NCBI GenBank assembly: GCA_020054865.1 | Contig: JAIHAR010000002.1 | Location: 1-64,000 of the forward strand | Length of the DNA: 64,000 nucleotides | Source: Deferribacteraceae bacterium | Lineage (GTDB): Bacteria > Chrysiogenota > Deferribacteres > Deferribacterales > Deferrivibrionaceae | Reading direction: 5' to 3' | Shown: one piece after another, positions 1 through 9,290 of the stretch | Numbering within the stretch: position 1 is the stretch's first letter | How the letters are laid out: each line of letters opens with the position of its first letter | Program-made: the position numbers and the translations under genes | Notes under the pieces: model-generated | The model's input: only the letters and a program-made list of their open reading frames with translations | The model's database searches: none | Told to the model about the DNA's origin: nothing

Positions 1-1433
<1,433 letters not shown>

Positions 1434-1434
1434 C

Positions 1435-2106
1435 ATGCCAACACTTTATCTGATGCCAACTCCGATAAATGGTGACTTTAGCCTGTTAAATCACCTGGCT
1501 AAAGATTTACTTTACTTGGTAGATATCATTATCGGGGAAGAAAAAAAGCAAACTATCAGGCTTCTTGCGGCTAACAATTTGAGAGAAAAGCCTTTCTTGC
1601 TTTTGAACGAACATACAAACTATGAAGAAAAATTTAACATTGCAAAACTGATTTCAAATAAAAAATCTGCAATCCTTTTCAGCGATGCCGGAACACCTTG
1701 CGTAAGTGATCCGGGGTATGATTTGGTGGATTTGTGTTACGGGCTGAACATAAATGTAAAAACGTTATGCTTTGAGTCGTCTGTAATGGCCGCGCTGTCT
1801 GCTTCAGGTTTTTACGCAGAAAAATTTGTATATGCCGGATTCCCACCTATCAAAGGGGGCGAAAGGTTGCAGTTTTTTAAGAATCTGCCGGTTTCAGGCA
1901 TGACAACAGTGTTTCTTGAAAGGCCTTACGCACTTAAAAAGGTAGTTGATGAATTAAAGCATGTTAAAACAAGAATATTTATCCATATAAATATCGGTTA
2001 TAAAAATGAAACTTTTCTCAGGGGCTATTACAAGGATTTTGCTGCCAAAAAAGATTCCCTGCCAAAAGCGCCGTTTGCAGTAGTTATTGAAGGTAAAAAT
2101 GAATAA
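1435..2106 (+). CDS. SAM-dependent methyltransferase of the tetrapyrrole methylase/RsmI superfamily
   Basis: The 223-residue protein has the fold signature of the corrin/porphyrin methylase superfamily that includes RsmI. It starts LYLMPTPI and has FSDAGTPCVSDPGYDLV at about residues 80-96, equivalent to the RsmI glycine/aspartate loop that helps bind SAM, then FPPIKGGERL. It is shorter than RsmI (about 280 residues) and resembles the shorter RsmI-like paralogue group, so the substrate is not certain; rRNA is the best guess. It begins one base after the serS stop and overlaps the next gene by 8 bases, so translation is probably coupled. Confidence 0.75.
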   Translation: MPTLYLMPTPINGDFSLLNHLAKDLLYLVDIIIGEEKKQTIRLLAANNLREKPFLLLNEHTNYEEKFNIAKLISNKKSAILFSDAGTPCVSDPGYDLVDLCYGLNINVKTLCFESSVMAALSASGFYAEKFVYAGFPPIKGGERLQFFKNLPVSGMTTVFLERPYALKKVVDELKHVKTRIFIHINIGYKNETFLRGYYKDFAAKKDSLPKAPFAVVIEGKNE

Positions 2107-2539
2107 GACATTCGTCATTTTCTTGTTAATCCTTGCAGGCTCTTTTGTGTCATTACAGGCAAGCATAAATGCAAGGCTTGCAAAACACGTTGGATTTCTT
2201 GAAAGTGCCTTTATTTCCTTTTTTGTCGGCACGATTACCCTTTTCATTTTTCTGATGTTAAAAGGTGACCATAATCTCAAAAACATTACGGATGTACCTT
2301 TTTTATACCTGACAGGGGGAATTTTGGGTGCAATTTTTGTTTACTCAATTACATATTCTGTCCACATCACCGGTGTAACAACCGCACTTGCAATAACAAT
2401 TGGTGTCCAGCTTTTTGTAGGGTTAATTTTGGATAAATTCGACCCGATGAAAGTTATAAAATTAAATATTGGTCTTTTAAATGTGCTTGGAATAATTCTC
2501 ATTATTTTAGGAGTAATCCTGACATCATGGAGGAAATAA
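2099..2539 (+). CDS. DMT-superfamily membrane protein, DUF606 (YdcZ) family
   Basis: The 146-residue hydrophobic protein has about five membrane helices. Its first helix carries FVSLQASINARLAKHVG and then AFISFFVGTITL, the characteristic start of the DUF606/YdcZ family of small drug/metabolite-like transporters. Substrate unknown. I chose ATG 2099 because GAAGG lies a few bases upstream and the start overlaps the stop of the preceding methyltransferase; the longer frame to 2087 lacks a good ribosome site. It is followed by a MarC-family gene after one base. Confidence 0.7.
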   Translation: MNKTFVIFLLILAGSFVSLQASINARLAKHVGFLESAFISFFVGTITLFIFLMLKGDHNLKNITDVPFLYLTGGILGAIFVYSITYSVHITGVTTALAITIGVQLFVGLILDKFDPMKVIKLNIGLLNVLGIILIILGVILTSWRK

Positions 2540-2540
2540 A

Positions 2541-3134
2541 TTGAGTGAACTCATTCTGATTTACACACAAGCAATAGTTACATTTTTCCTTGTTATAGAC
2601 CCCCCAGGTCTCATACCTGTTTTTCTTGCAATAACAAAAGGGATGCAAGAAAGTGAGAGGGTAAACCTGCTAAACAAGTCCATAATAGTTGGATTTGTCC
2701 TCCTTATAGTATTTACTATTTTTGGAAGCACAATTTTGCGGCTTTTCGGAATAGATGTCCATGATTTCAGGGTAGCAGGCGGTCTTTTGCTTTTAATTGT
2801 AAGTCTTCAAATAGTTTTTACCAACCAGGAAAAAGAGTTCAGCACATCAAGGCCAGGTGTAGTACCTTTTGCGACCCCTTTAATGGTAGGACCAGGGGCT
2901 GTAACAGCTACCATAGTCTTAAGCGGTACAATTGGAATTTTAAAAACTTTGATAGCTGGCGCAGTAGCATTTGTCCTTGCTTACATTGTACTTTATTTTG
3001 GTAAAAAACTTTTTGATATATTGGGAAAAGACATAACTGAAGTAATCACCAAGGTGATTGGTCTTATCCTTGCGGCAATATCGGTAAGATACATCAGAGA
3101 TGGTTTTTTGGGAATATTTAGCAGTTTTAACTAA
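2541..3134 (+). CDS. MarC-family integral membrane protein
   Basis: The 197-residue protein with six predicted membrane helices belongs to the MarC/UPF0056 family. Recognisable stretches are FFLVIDPPGLIPVFLAIT at the N-terminus, the central AGGLLLLIVSLQ, and PFATPLMVGPGAVTATIVL. Members are inner-membrane proteins of unknown transport function; the old link to multiple antibiotic resistance is not supported by later work. The start is a TTG at 2541 with GGAGG at 2529-2533, spacing 7; no in-frame ATG is near. Last gene before the tRNA pair. Confidence 0.85.
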   Translation: MSELILIYTQAIVTFFLVIDPPGLIPVFLAITKGMQESERVNLLNKSIIVGFVLLIVFTIFGSTILRLFGIDVHDFRVAGGLLLLIVSLQIVFTNQEKEFSTSRPGVVPFATPLMVGPGAVTATIVLSGTIGILKTLIAGAVAFVLAYIVLYFGKKLFDILGKDITEVITKVIGLILAAISVRYIRDGFLGIFSSFN

Positions 3135-3262
3135 ATGTTCTTTCATTTTTTAAGAAAGAAAGCCTCAATATAACAAAAAAACCTCTGACAAATTATGCAA
3201 ACCTTTTGAAAACCCTTAATTTTAAATAAAAATTAGCGATTAAAATTCTTTCAAAAAATTTC

Positions 3263-3290
3263 TTGACTTTTCATTTTTTATAGATATATT
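3263..3290 (+). promoter_or_regulatory. Promoter of the tRNA-Met pair
   Basis: A -35 TTGACT at 3263-3268 and -10 TATATT at 3285-3290 are separated by 16 bp, placing the start a few bases before the initiator tRNA at 3304. The 130 bp between marC and this promoter hold only AT-rich sequence and a weak inverted repeat near 3137-3160 without a T-run. Confidence 0.7.
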
Positions 3291-3303
3291 CTTTAACTCC
3301 TGA

Positions 3304-3380
<77 letters not shown>

Positions 3381-3406
3381 ATTGATATTTATCTTTTTAT
3401 ATAAAT

Positions 3407-3480
3407 GGCGGATTAGCTCAGGTGGTTAGAGCATGCGGCTCATATCCGCAGTGTCCGGGGTTCAAGTCCCTGATCCGCCA
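3407..3480 (+). tRNA. Elongator tRNA-Met (CAT)
   Basis: A cloverleaf folds with acceptor GGCGGAT pairing ATCCGCC, discriminator A, D-arm TAGCTCAGG, anticodon loop CTCATAT and T-loop GGTTCAAGTCC. All acceptor pairs are Watson-Crick, so it is not an initiator. CCA is not encoded. A tRNA-Ile2 with lysidine-modified CAT cannot be excluded by eye, but the stem and loop look more like elongator Met. It lies 26 nt after tRNA-fMet and is probably in the same transcript. Confidence 0.9.
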
Positions 3481-3565
3481 CTCTGCTTGTTTCTCAATTA
3501 ATTATTTAAAAGTAATCTTATTTTGAAAGCCACTTAATATACAAACTTTTTTATTCCAAAAAATA

Positions 3566-3595
3566 TTTGATTTTTTCATCAAAATCTCTTATTTT
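3566..3595 (+). promoter_or_regulatory. Promoter with overlapping palindrome upstream of butyrate kinase
   Basis: A -35 TTGATT at 3567-3572 and -10 TATTTT at 3590-3595 are 17 bp apart. An inverted repeat TTTGAT-6-ATCAAA at 3566-3583 covers the -35 box. It is a candidate operator for the helix-turn-helix domain encoded two genes downstream (inference). Confidence 0.5.
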
Positions 3596-3622
3596 AATAT
3601 TACTAAACTTAAGGAGATGGCC

Positions 3623-4687
3623 ATGAACATACTGGTAATCGACCCTGGTTCAACCTCAACAAAGATAGGAATATTCTTAGAAGATAAGCTTTTCAAAGAA
3701 AATATCAAACACGAACGCTCCGAATTAGACACTTTCAAAACAATATATGATCAGCTTGAATATAGGTTTAGTATAATTAAACAAATTATACAGGACAAAT
3801 ATGACCACATTACTTTTGATGGCATAATTGGTCGCGGCGGGTTAATCCATCCGGTGGAAGGTGGAATATATGAGGTAAACCAAAAAATGTTGGATGACCT
3901 TAAAAAGGGGGTTAACGGACAGCACGCTTCAAACCTGGGCGGGGTACTTGCAAAAATTTTTGCAGAAACTTACAACTGCAAAGCCTTTATTGCTGACCCT
4001 GTAGTTGTGGATGAAATGATGCCTGTTGCAAAGTATTCCGGATTAAAAGGGATTGAAAGAAAAAGTATATTTCATGCTCTAAACCATAAAGCTACCGCAA
4101 GAAAGGTAGCAAAAAAAATTGGAAAAAATTATGAGGACGTTAATTTTATTGTGGCTCACCTTGGCGGAGGAATTTCAATAGGTATTCATAGTAAAGGGAA
4201 AGTGATAGATGTAAACAATGCACTTGATGGTGATGGTCCTTTCTCACCGGAAAGAGCTGGCGGATTGCCGGTAATCGGGATTAAAGAATATTTGCACGAC
4301 AACAATCTCACCATAGAAGAGCTTTCAAAAGTGGTTTCAAAAAAAGCAGGGTTGATGTCATATCTTGGTAAAGTCGATATGATTGAAATAGAAAAAGATA
4401 TCGAAAATGGAGATAATTATACAAGGGAAGTTGTACAAGCAATGTGCTATCAGATTACCAAAGAAATTTGCTCACTTGCCGCCGCAACTTACGGAAAGCT
4501 TGATGGAATAATACTTACAGGCGGACTTGCTCACAGCAATTACCTCGTAAAACTGATAACCGAAAGGGTGTCTTTTTTGGGCAAAATATTCGTAGAGCCG
4601 GGTGAAAATGAAATAGAATCGCTTCTTATGAGTGCACAATTAGCCCTTGAGAATAAAATAGAAATCAAACAATATATGGAGCAGTAA
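3623..4687 (+). CDS. buk: Butyrate kinase
   Basis: ASKHA-fold kinase that interconverts butyryl phosphate (or a related short or branched acyl phosphate) + ADP with the free acid + ATP. The 354 residues fit the family. The start shows the phosphate-binding loop VIDPGSTSTKIGIF; other signatures are GIIGRGGLIHPVEGG, NFIVAHLGGGISIG and GIILTGGLAHS. I chose ATG 3623: AAGGAG at 3611-3616 directly abuts an earlier ATG at 3617 but is 6 nt from 3623. The next gene starts at the following base and encodes the partner phosphotransacylase, so acyl-CoA to acid + ATP is the likely pathway. The true acyl chain is unknown. Confidence 0.93.
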   Translation: MNILVIDPGSTSTKIGIFLEDKLFKENIKHERSELDTFKTIYDQLEYRFSIIKQIIQDKYDHITFDGIIGRGGLIHPVEGGIYEVNQKMLDDLKKGVNGQHASNLGGVLAKIFAETYNCKAFIADPVVVDEMMPVAKYSGLKGIERKSIFHALNHKATARKVAKKIGKNYEDVNFIVAHLGGGISIGIHSKGKVIDVNNALDGDGPFSPERAGGLPVIGIKEYLHDNNLTIEELSKVVSKKAGLMSYLGKVDMIEIEKDIENGDNYTREVVQAMCYQITKEICSLAAATYGKLDGIILTGGLAHSNYLVKLITERVSFLGKIFVEPGENEIESLLMSAQLALENKIEIKQYMEQ

Positions 4688-6169
4688 ATGGGAATAGGAA
4701 ATAACATAGAAAAAAATCTCCAAAGCAAAAAAATTACAGTTGAAGAGCTGGCAAAATTTACAGGAATTGAAGTATCAAGACTTAAAGATTTTATAACGGA
4801 AAAACATACACCCTCTGTCTCTGACCTTTTAAAAATTGCCACATATCTTGACACAGATATTTACTCACTGATATATGGCCAGGAGTTTGAAAGCAAAAAA
4901 GCCCAAAAGACCGCAAAATCTTCCAGAGTAAAAATTAGCCGAAAAGATGCATATTCTTATGAAAGCCTTGCTCCGCTTTATCCTGGCAAACATATAGAGC
5001 CATTTATTGTAGAAATCCCCAAAAAAGAGGTTGTAGAAACAAGTATACACTCAGGTGAGGAATTTCACTATGTACTTGAAGGAAAGCTAAAAATTACTGT
5101 CGGTGAAGAAGAATTTATACTGGAAGAAGGTGATAGCCTGTATTTCGACTCATCAATAGCCCACACAATAAGTTCAATTACCGAAAAATCCAGAATCATT
5201 GCAGCCATTTATAACAGCAGTTCAATGGCACAATTTGCCAGGGGCTCAAAAATGAGAGCCCTTATTCAGGCAGCAAAATTGTTAAAAAAACAAGTAATTT
5301 GTCTTGTTTGCCCTGACAAAACTTCTGCCGAAGCATGTAAAGTAGCCATTGATGAAAATATAATAGACAGCGTTGTTTTTGTGGGGGACAAAAAAATATC
5401 CGAAGAATTAATCCAGATCCTTAACCTTAACCGTAACAAATTGACAATAGTAAATATTCCCTATTCAGACTCCTATGAAAACGAATGCGCAAAGAAAGGG
5501 GTGGAAATAATAAAAAAAGGCCTGGCAAGCCTCATAATGAAAGGGAAGATTAACACGGCAAACTTTGTAAAAGCTATTCTTGACAAAAACAATGGTATAG
5601 CTTCCGGCAGAAGAATGTCGCTTGTAAGCATATTTGAAGTCCCCAATGTAAATAGACTCATTTTCCTTACAGACCCCGGAATAAACCCTACGCTTTTTGT
5701 TGACAACGACTTAAATTACAGTATTGAAATTATTAAAAATGCAATAGATGTTGCAAAAGCAATGGGGGTAGCAAGACCAAAAGTTGCCCTTCTTGACGCT
5801 AACGAAGTCCCTTCTGCAAAACTTCCCACTACCCTTTATGAAGACAAACTTTCAAAAATGGATTGGGAAGATGCCGATGTATACGGTCCTCTATCTTATG
5901 ATCTTGCTTTATATGAAGATGCGGTAAAGAAAAAGGGGTTAAAAGACAACAAAGTGGCAGGAAAAGCAGATATTATAGTTGTACCTCATATAGAAGGGGG
6001 TAATTTCCTTTACAAGGCATGGGTTATGACTATGGGCGCCGAGGTTGCAAACATAGTACTTGGAGCTACTGTGCCAATCATCCTCACATCAAGAAGCGAC
6101 AGCGATATGACAAAGTTCCTTACAATCTGTGCAAGTGCAATTTATGGAGAATATCAGAAAAACAAGTAG
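4688..6169 (+). CDS. Three-domain fusion: XRE helix-turn-helix, cupin, phosphate butyryltransferase
   Basis: The 493-residue protein joins three modules. Residues about 6-62 form an XRE-type helix-turn-helix (VEELAKFTGIEVSRLKDF, then SVSDLLKIATYLDTD). Residues about 100-175 form a cupin with HSGEEFHYVLEGKLKITVG and EEGDSLYFDSSIAHTI. Residues about 190-490 form a complete phosphate butyryl/acetyltransferase, with LTDPGINPTL, VALLDANEV, YGPLSYDLAL, VVPHIEGGNFLYK and VPIILTSRSDSD. The first two modules together look like the common XRE-cupin regulators. The enzyme should convert acyl-CoA + phosphate to acyl phosphate for the adjacent butyrate kinase. The cupin may sense an acyl or CoA metabolite and the protein may autoregulate (inference). 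Confidence 0.88.
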   Translation: MGIGNNIEKNLQSKKITVEELAKFTGIEVSRLKDFITEKHTPSVSDLLKIATYLDTDIYSLIYGQEFESKKAQKTAKSSRVKISRKDAYSYESLAPLYPGKHIEPFIVEIPKKEVVETSIHSGEEFHYVLEGKLKITVGEEEFILEEGDSLYFDSSIAHTISSITEKSRIIAAIYNSSSMAQFARGSKMRALIQAAKLLKKQVICLVCPDKTSAEACKVAIDENIIDSVVFVGDKKISEELIQILNLNRNKLTIVNIPYSDSYENECAKKGVEIIKKGLASLIMKGKINTANFVKAILDKNNGIASGRRMSLVSIFEVPNVNRLIFLTDPGINPTLFVDNDLNYSIEIIKNAIDVAKAMGVARPKVALLDANEVPSAKLPTTLYEDKLSKMDWEDADVYGPLSYDLALYEDAVKKKGLKDNKVAGKADIIVVPHIEGGNFLYKAWVMTMGAEVANIVLGATVPIILTSRSDSDMTKFLTICASAIYGEYQKNK

Positions 6170-6181
6170 CAACCAATATTG

Positions 6182-6278
6182 CCATATAAAATTATACATT
6201 AAGGCTTCTTTCGTAAAATTTTATATTGATAAATCTCTTTTTGTGTAATAAATTTAGCTTGCTATAATTTTATATTGG
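6182..6278 (+). promoter_or_regulatory. arsR promoter with three copies of an AT-rich operator repeat
   Basis: TATAATTTTATATTGG occurs at 6263-6278, a close copy TAAAATTTTATATTGAT at 6214-6230, and an inverted copy CCATATAAAATTATA at 6182-6196. The last direct copy overlaps the -10 TATAAT at 6263-6268, which is 16 bp from -35 TTGTGT at 6241-6246. This arrangement suggests autoregulation by the ArsR protein (inference). The inverted copy lies just after the stop of the preceding gene. Confidence 0.6.
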
Positions 6279-6285
6279 TGAAAAT

Positions 6286-6651
6286 ATGAATACACTTAAA
6301 ATTACATCCAAAGTCTTGAAATCCCTCTCCGAGAAAAACAGGCTTAGAATCGCTATCATGCTTCTAAAGCGAAATCTCTGCGTTTGCGAAATAAATGAAG
6401 TGCTACATATTGCACTTTCAACGATTTCAGCCCACCTAAAAAATCTCAAATATTCAGGTGTTATAGAGGATTGCAAGGAGGGCAGATGGGTTGTTTACAA
6501 GTTGACAGATAATCAGGAAATAAGAAATTTTGTAAAATACCTTTACGAATCTGTAAAAGAAGATAAGACCATCAAAGATGATCTTTCAAAAATTGACGAA
6601 ATAGACAGATATAGCTGTTCAACCCAGGCAACCAAGCCCGAAAATGCTTGA
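6286..6651 (+). CDS. ArsR/SmtB-family transcriptional regulator
   Basis: The 121-residue winged-helix repressor has the ArsR core KSLSEKNRLRIAIML, then LCVCEINEVLHIALSTISAHLKNL as recognition helices and WVVYKLTD as the wing. Cys32 and Cys34 form the CVC of the ELCVCDL-type metal box found in arsenic, cadmium and lead sensors, which suggests thiol metal or metalloid sensing. An extra Cys lies near the C-terminus (YSCSTQ). It overlaps the rRNA methyltransferase gene by 8 bases, with no arsenic resistance gene adjacent, so the target genes are unclear beyond likely autoregulation. Confidence 0.85.
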   Translation: MNTLKITSKVLKSLSEKNRLRIAIMLLKRNLCVCEINEVLHIALSTISAHLKNLKYSGVIEDCKEGRWVVYKLTDNQEIRNFVKYLYESVKEDKTIKDDLSKIDEIDRYSCSTQATKPENA

Positions 6652-7990
6652 AGACTTTATCTCAAAATATAAAAGAATTTTTTCCGAAGATTTTGAGTTT
6701 TTTTTCGAATCCCTGAAAAAAACAAACAGAAAATATTTTAGGGTGAATACCGCACGAAATATAGATTACTTAAGCGAATTTGAAAATATAAGCTTAATAA
6801 AAAAAGTTGATGGATTTGAAGCCTACGAATATAATGAATCAAAAATGGATATTTCATCATCTCTGGGATTTCTCACAGGTGGACTTTACATACAAAACAT
6901 CTCTTCACTTTTTCCACCCAGGATTTTATTCGAACATATAAAGCATCTAAAAAATCCCATTATTCTTGATTTATGCGCTGCCCCGGGCGGGAAAACCACT
7001 TACATCAGTGAACTTTTAAAAAGAAGTGGGCTCATTATAGCAAATGAAATTTCATCAAAAAGATTAAAAGCCCTTAATTTTAACATTACAAAATTTGGTA
7101 GTTACAATGTTAAAACAGTCAGTATCGATGGAAGAATTGCCGACAAAAAGCTGCCCCCTATTTTTGATGCAATTTTACTGGATGCTCCCTGCAGCAATGA
7201 AAATAAAATTTTAAAGAATGATACAGTTAAAAGTTTCTGGTCAGAAGAATTTATCAAAAATACGCAAGGTATTCAAAAAGATCTGATAAGAAGTGCATTC
7301 TCCCTTTTAAAGCCGGGAGGCTTTTTGGCATATTCCACCTGCACATTTTCATTGGAAGAAAATGAAGAACTAATAGAAGGTTTTTTGGCAGAAAATACAG
7401 ATGCCATTCTCGTAGATATAAATGGTGGCGTTTACCCTGAGGGACTTTCAGGCAATCGGGAAATTGACAAAAAAGTAATAAGGGTATTGCCTCACATTAT
7501 GGAATTTGACGGCTTTTTCATTGCACTTATTCAAAAACAGGGATGTATAACTGAAAATGAACAGATTAAAAGTAATGAAAAATTTAAAGAAGATATTGAT
7601 ATTTTTGACAATAATTTTATCAAAAATATTCCTCTACAATTAAAAAACAATAAGGTTTATATCAACCCTTTGCTACAACTTGGCAATAACTTATGTGATA
7701 AAATAAGATTTCAAAATACAGACTTTTTACTTGGGCAATTTATAAAAGATTTTGTAATTTCCACCGAAGCCTCATGGGAATTTGGCGCAAAAGTTAAAAA
7801 CAAATACAGACTTCAAATTTCATACCAAGAAAGTGTTGAATATTTAAACGGTTATGATATAAACTTTTATCCTGATATTATAAAAGAAGGTATTTTGTAT
7901 TATAAAAATATACCTGTCGGTCCTTTTAAGGTAGTTGACAAAAGAATAAAAAATAAACTTAGCAGATATTTCATATATAACAGGGTGTAA
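6644..7990 (+). CDS. RsmB/RsmF-family RNA m5C methyltransferase
   Basis: SAM-dependent cytosine-C5 methyltransferase probably acting on 16S rRNA (or tRNA). The 448-residue protein has the SAM-binding loop LDLCAAPGGKTTYIS near residue 107, motif IV LLDAPCSNE with one catalytic Cys, and motif VI YSTCTFSLEENE with the second Cys. The C-terminal part (about 310-448) is weakly conserved and resembles the RsmF-type RNA-binding extension. No NusB-like N-terminal domain is present, so RsmF-like is more likely than RsmB. Its start lies inside the 3' end of arsR. Confidence 0.85.
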   Translation: MLEDFISKYKRIFSEDFEFFFESLKKTNRKYFRVNTARNIDYLSEFENISLIKKVDGFEAYEYNESKMDISSSLGFLTGGLYIQNISSLFPPRILFEHIKHLKNPIILDLCAAPGGKTTYISELLKRSGLIIANEISSKRLKALNFNITKFGSYNVKTVSIDGRIADKKLPPIFDAILLDAPCSNENKILKNDTVKSFWSEEFIKNTQGIQKDLIRSAFSLLKPGGFLAYSTCTFSLEENEELIEGFLAENTDAILVDINGGVYPEGLSGNREIDKKVIRVLPHIMEFDGFFIALIQKQGCITENEQIKSNEKFKEDIDIFDNNFIKNIPLQLKNNKVYINPLLQLGNNLCDKIRFQNTDFLLGQFIKDFVISTEASWEFGAKVKNKYRLQISYQESVEYLNGYDINFYPDIIKEGILYYKNIPVGPFKVVDKRIKNKLSRYFIYNRV

Positions 7991-7993
7991 GTT

Positions 7994-9274
7994 TTGAAAA
8001 AAGTTCTTGTTGTAGAAGATAGCAAATTTTTCCGGAATATTCTCAAAAATGAGCTTGAAGATTTAAATTTAAAGACAACTCTTGCCTCCAGTATAAAAGA
8101 GGCGGAATATTATCTCAATAAAGAGCATTACGATTTTATCACAATGGATGTAAATCTTCCTGATGGAGATGGCCTTGATTTTTGCAAAAAATTAAAACAG
8201 AGCAGCAAATTTTACAAGTCTCAGATAATAATTATTTCATCTGAGGATTCTGATTATCTGAAAAAAGCAAGCTTCGACGCCGGTGCGTTCAGTTTTTTTC
8301 ACAAAGATTATATCGAAGGCAATTTAAAAAAATTTCTCAAAACAACGATATCTATGGCACAGATTATCACCGGCTCTGCCAACCCGGTTGTTATTGTTGA
8401 AGATAGCGAATTTCAGAGCAGATACATAACAAGCCTCTTTGATCTTGCAAATATAAGTGTAATATCATTTAAAGATACGACAAGTGCATCTGACTTCTTT
8501 TCCAATGAAAATGCGATAGATTTAATAATAGTTGATTATTATCTTCAGGATAATACCTGCGAAAGCCTTATACAGCTAATAAGAAAAAATAAGTTTTACG
8601 ACAAGGTGCCTATTATTGTAACAACAGTAATGGATGAAAAGGAAAAAAAATACGACCTTTTTCTCCTTGGAGTAAATGATTTTGTCGAAAAACCTTTTGA
8701 CCCAAGCGAATTTTTCCTGCGAATAAGAAGCCATTTAAGAATAAAAAGTTTGATGGATATGCTTGATGCCAAAAACAAGCTTTTATCCATTAAGGCAATA
8801 ACAGATGAACTGACAGGGCTCTTTAATAGAAGATTTTTCTGGGAAACATTAACAAGTGAAGACAATCGTGCCAAAAGAGCAAACCAAGCTTACTCAATAT
8901 TGCTTTTTGACATTGATAATTTTAAAGATATAAATGATACTTATGGCCATATAAATGGTGATAAGGTATTGGTTACATTATCTGACACATTAAAAAAACA
9001 TATCAGAAAATTTGATACACTTGCAAGGTTTGGTGGAGAAGAGTTTATTATGCTGCTGCCTGATACACCCAAAAATAAGGCAGAAGTTGTCGCTGCAAAA
9101 GTTTTGGAAGTTACAAGAAACATAAAGTACGATTTTACCGACAAAATGGTTACAGTAAGTATTGGAATTGCTGACTCTGCTGAATGCAAAGCATTTGAAG
9201 AGGTAATTCAAAAAGCAGACGAAAGACTCTACAAAGCAAAACAAAACGGTAAAAACCGTTATGAGATTGAATAA
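7994..9274 (+). CDS. PleD-like diguanylate cyclase with two receiver domains
   Basis: Cytoplasmic response regulator of 426 residues. Receiver 1 (about 1-118) has acceptor Asp52 in MDVNLPDGDG. Receiver 2 (about 128-245) has IVEDSEFQSR, VDYYLQDN as the acceptor region and EKPFDP. The GGDEF domain (about 260-426) starts DELTGLFNRRFF and has active-site GGEEF. The allosteric I-site RKFD is intact five residues before it. It should make cyclic di-GMP on phosphorylation and be product-inhibited. The start is a TTG at 7994 after a 3-base gap; no better ATG exists. The cognate kinase is not adjacent. Confidence 0.92.
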   Translation: MKKVLVVEDSKFFRNILKNELEDLNLKTTLASSIKEAEYYLNKEHYDFITMDVNLPDGDGLDFCKKLKQSSKFYKSQIIIISSEDSDYLKKASFDAGAFSFFHKDYIEGNLKKFLKTTISMAQIITGSANPVVIVEDSEFQSRYITSLFDLANISVISFKDTTSASDFFSNENAIDLIIVDYYLQDNTCESLIQLIRKNKFYDKVPIIVTTVMDEKEKKYDLFLLGVNDFVEKPFDPSEFFLRIRSHLRIKSLMDMLDAKNKLLSIKAITDELTGLFNRRFFWETLTSEDNRAKRANQAYSILLFDIDNFKDINDTYGHINGDKVLVTLSDTLKKHIRKFDTLARFGGEEFIMLLPDTPKNKAEVVAAKVLEVTRNIKYDFTDKMVTVSIGIADSAECKAFEEVIQKADERLYKAKQNGKNRYEIE

Positions 9275-9290
9275 ATACGGAGGATTATTT

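Noticed and set aside
3137-3160. Terminator after marC (TTCTTTC/GAAAGAA)
   Set aside because: AT-rich weak stem without a following T-run on the plus strand.
3407-3480. tRNA-Ile2 (lysidine-modified CAT)
   Set aside because: Cannot be fully excluded, but the stem sequences look more like elongator tRNA-Met, and the paired position next to tRNA-fMet fits Met.
9261-9290. Longer N-terminus for the BMP substrate-binding protein
   Set aside because: GGAGG at 9279-9283 and a normal signal peptide start at ATG 9291; the extra residues overlap the GGDEF gene and are not signal-like.
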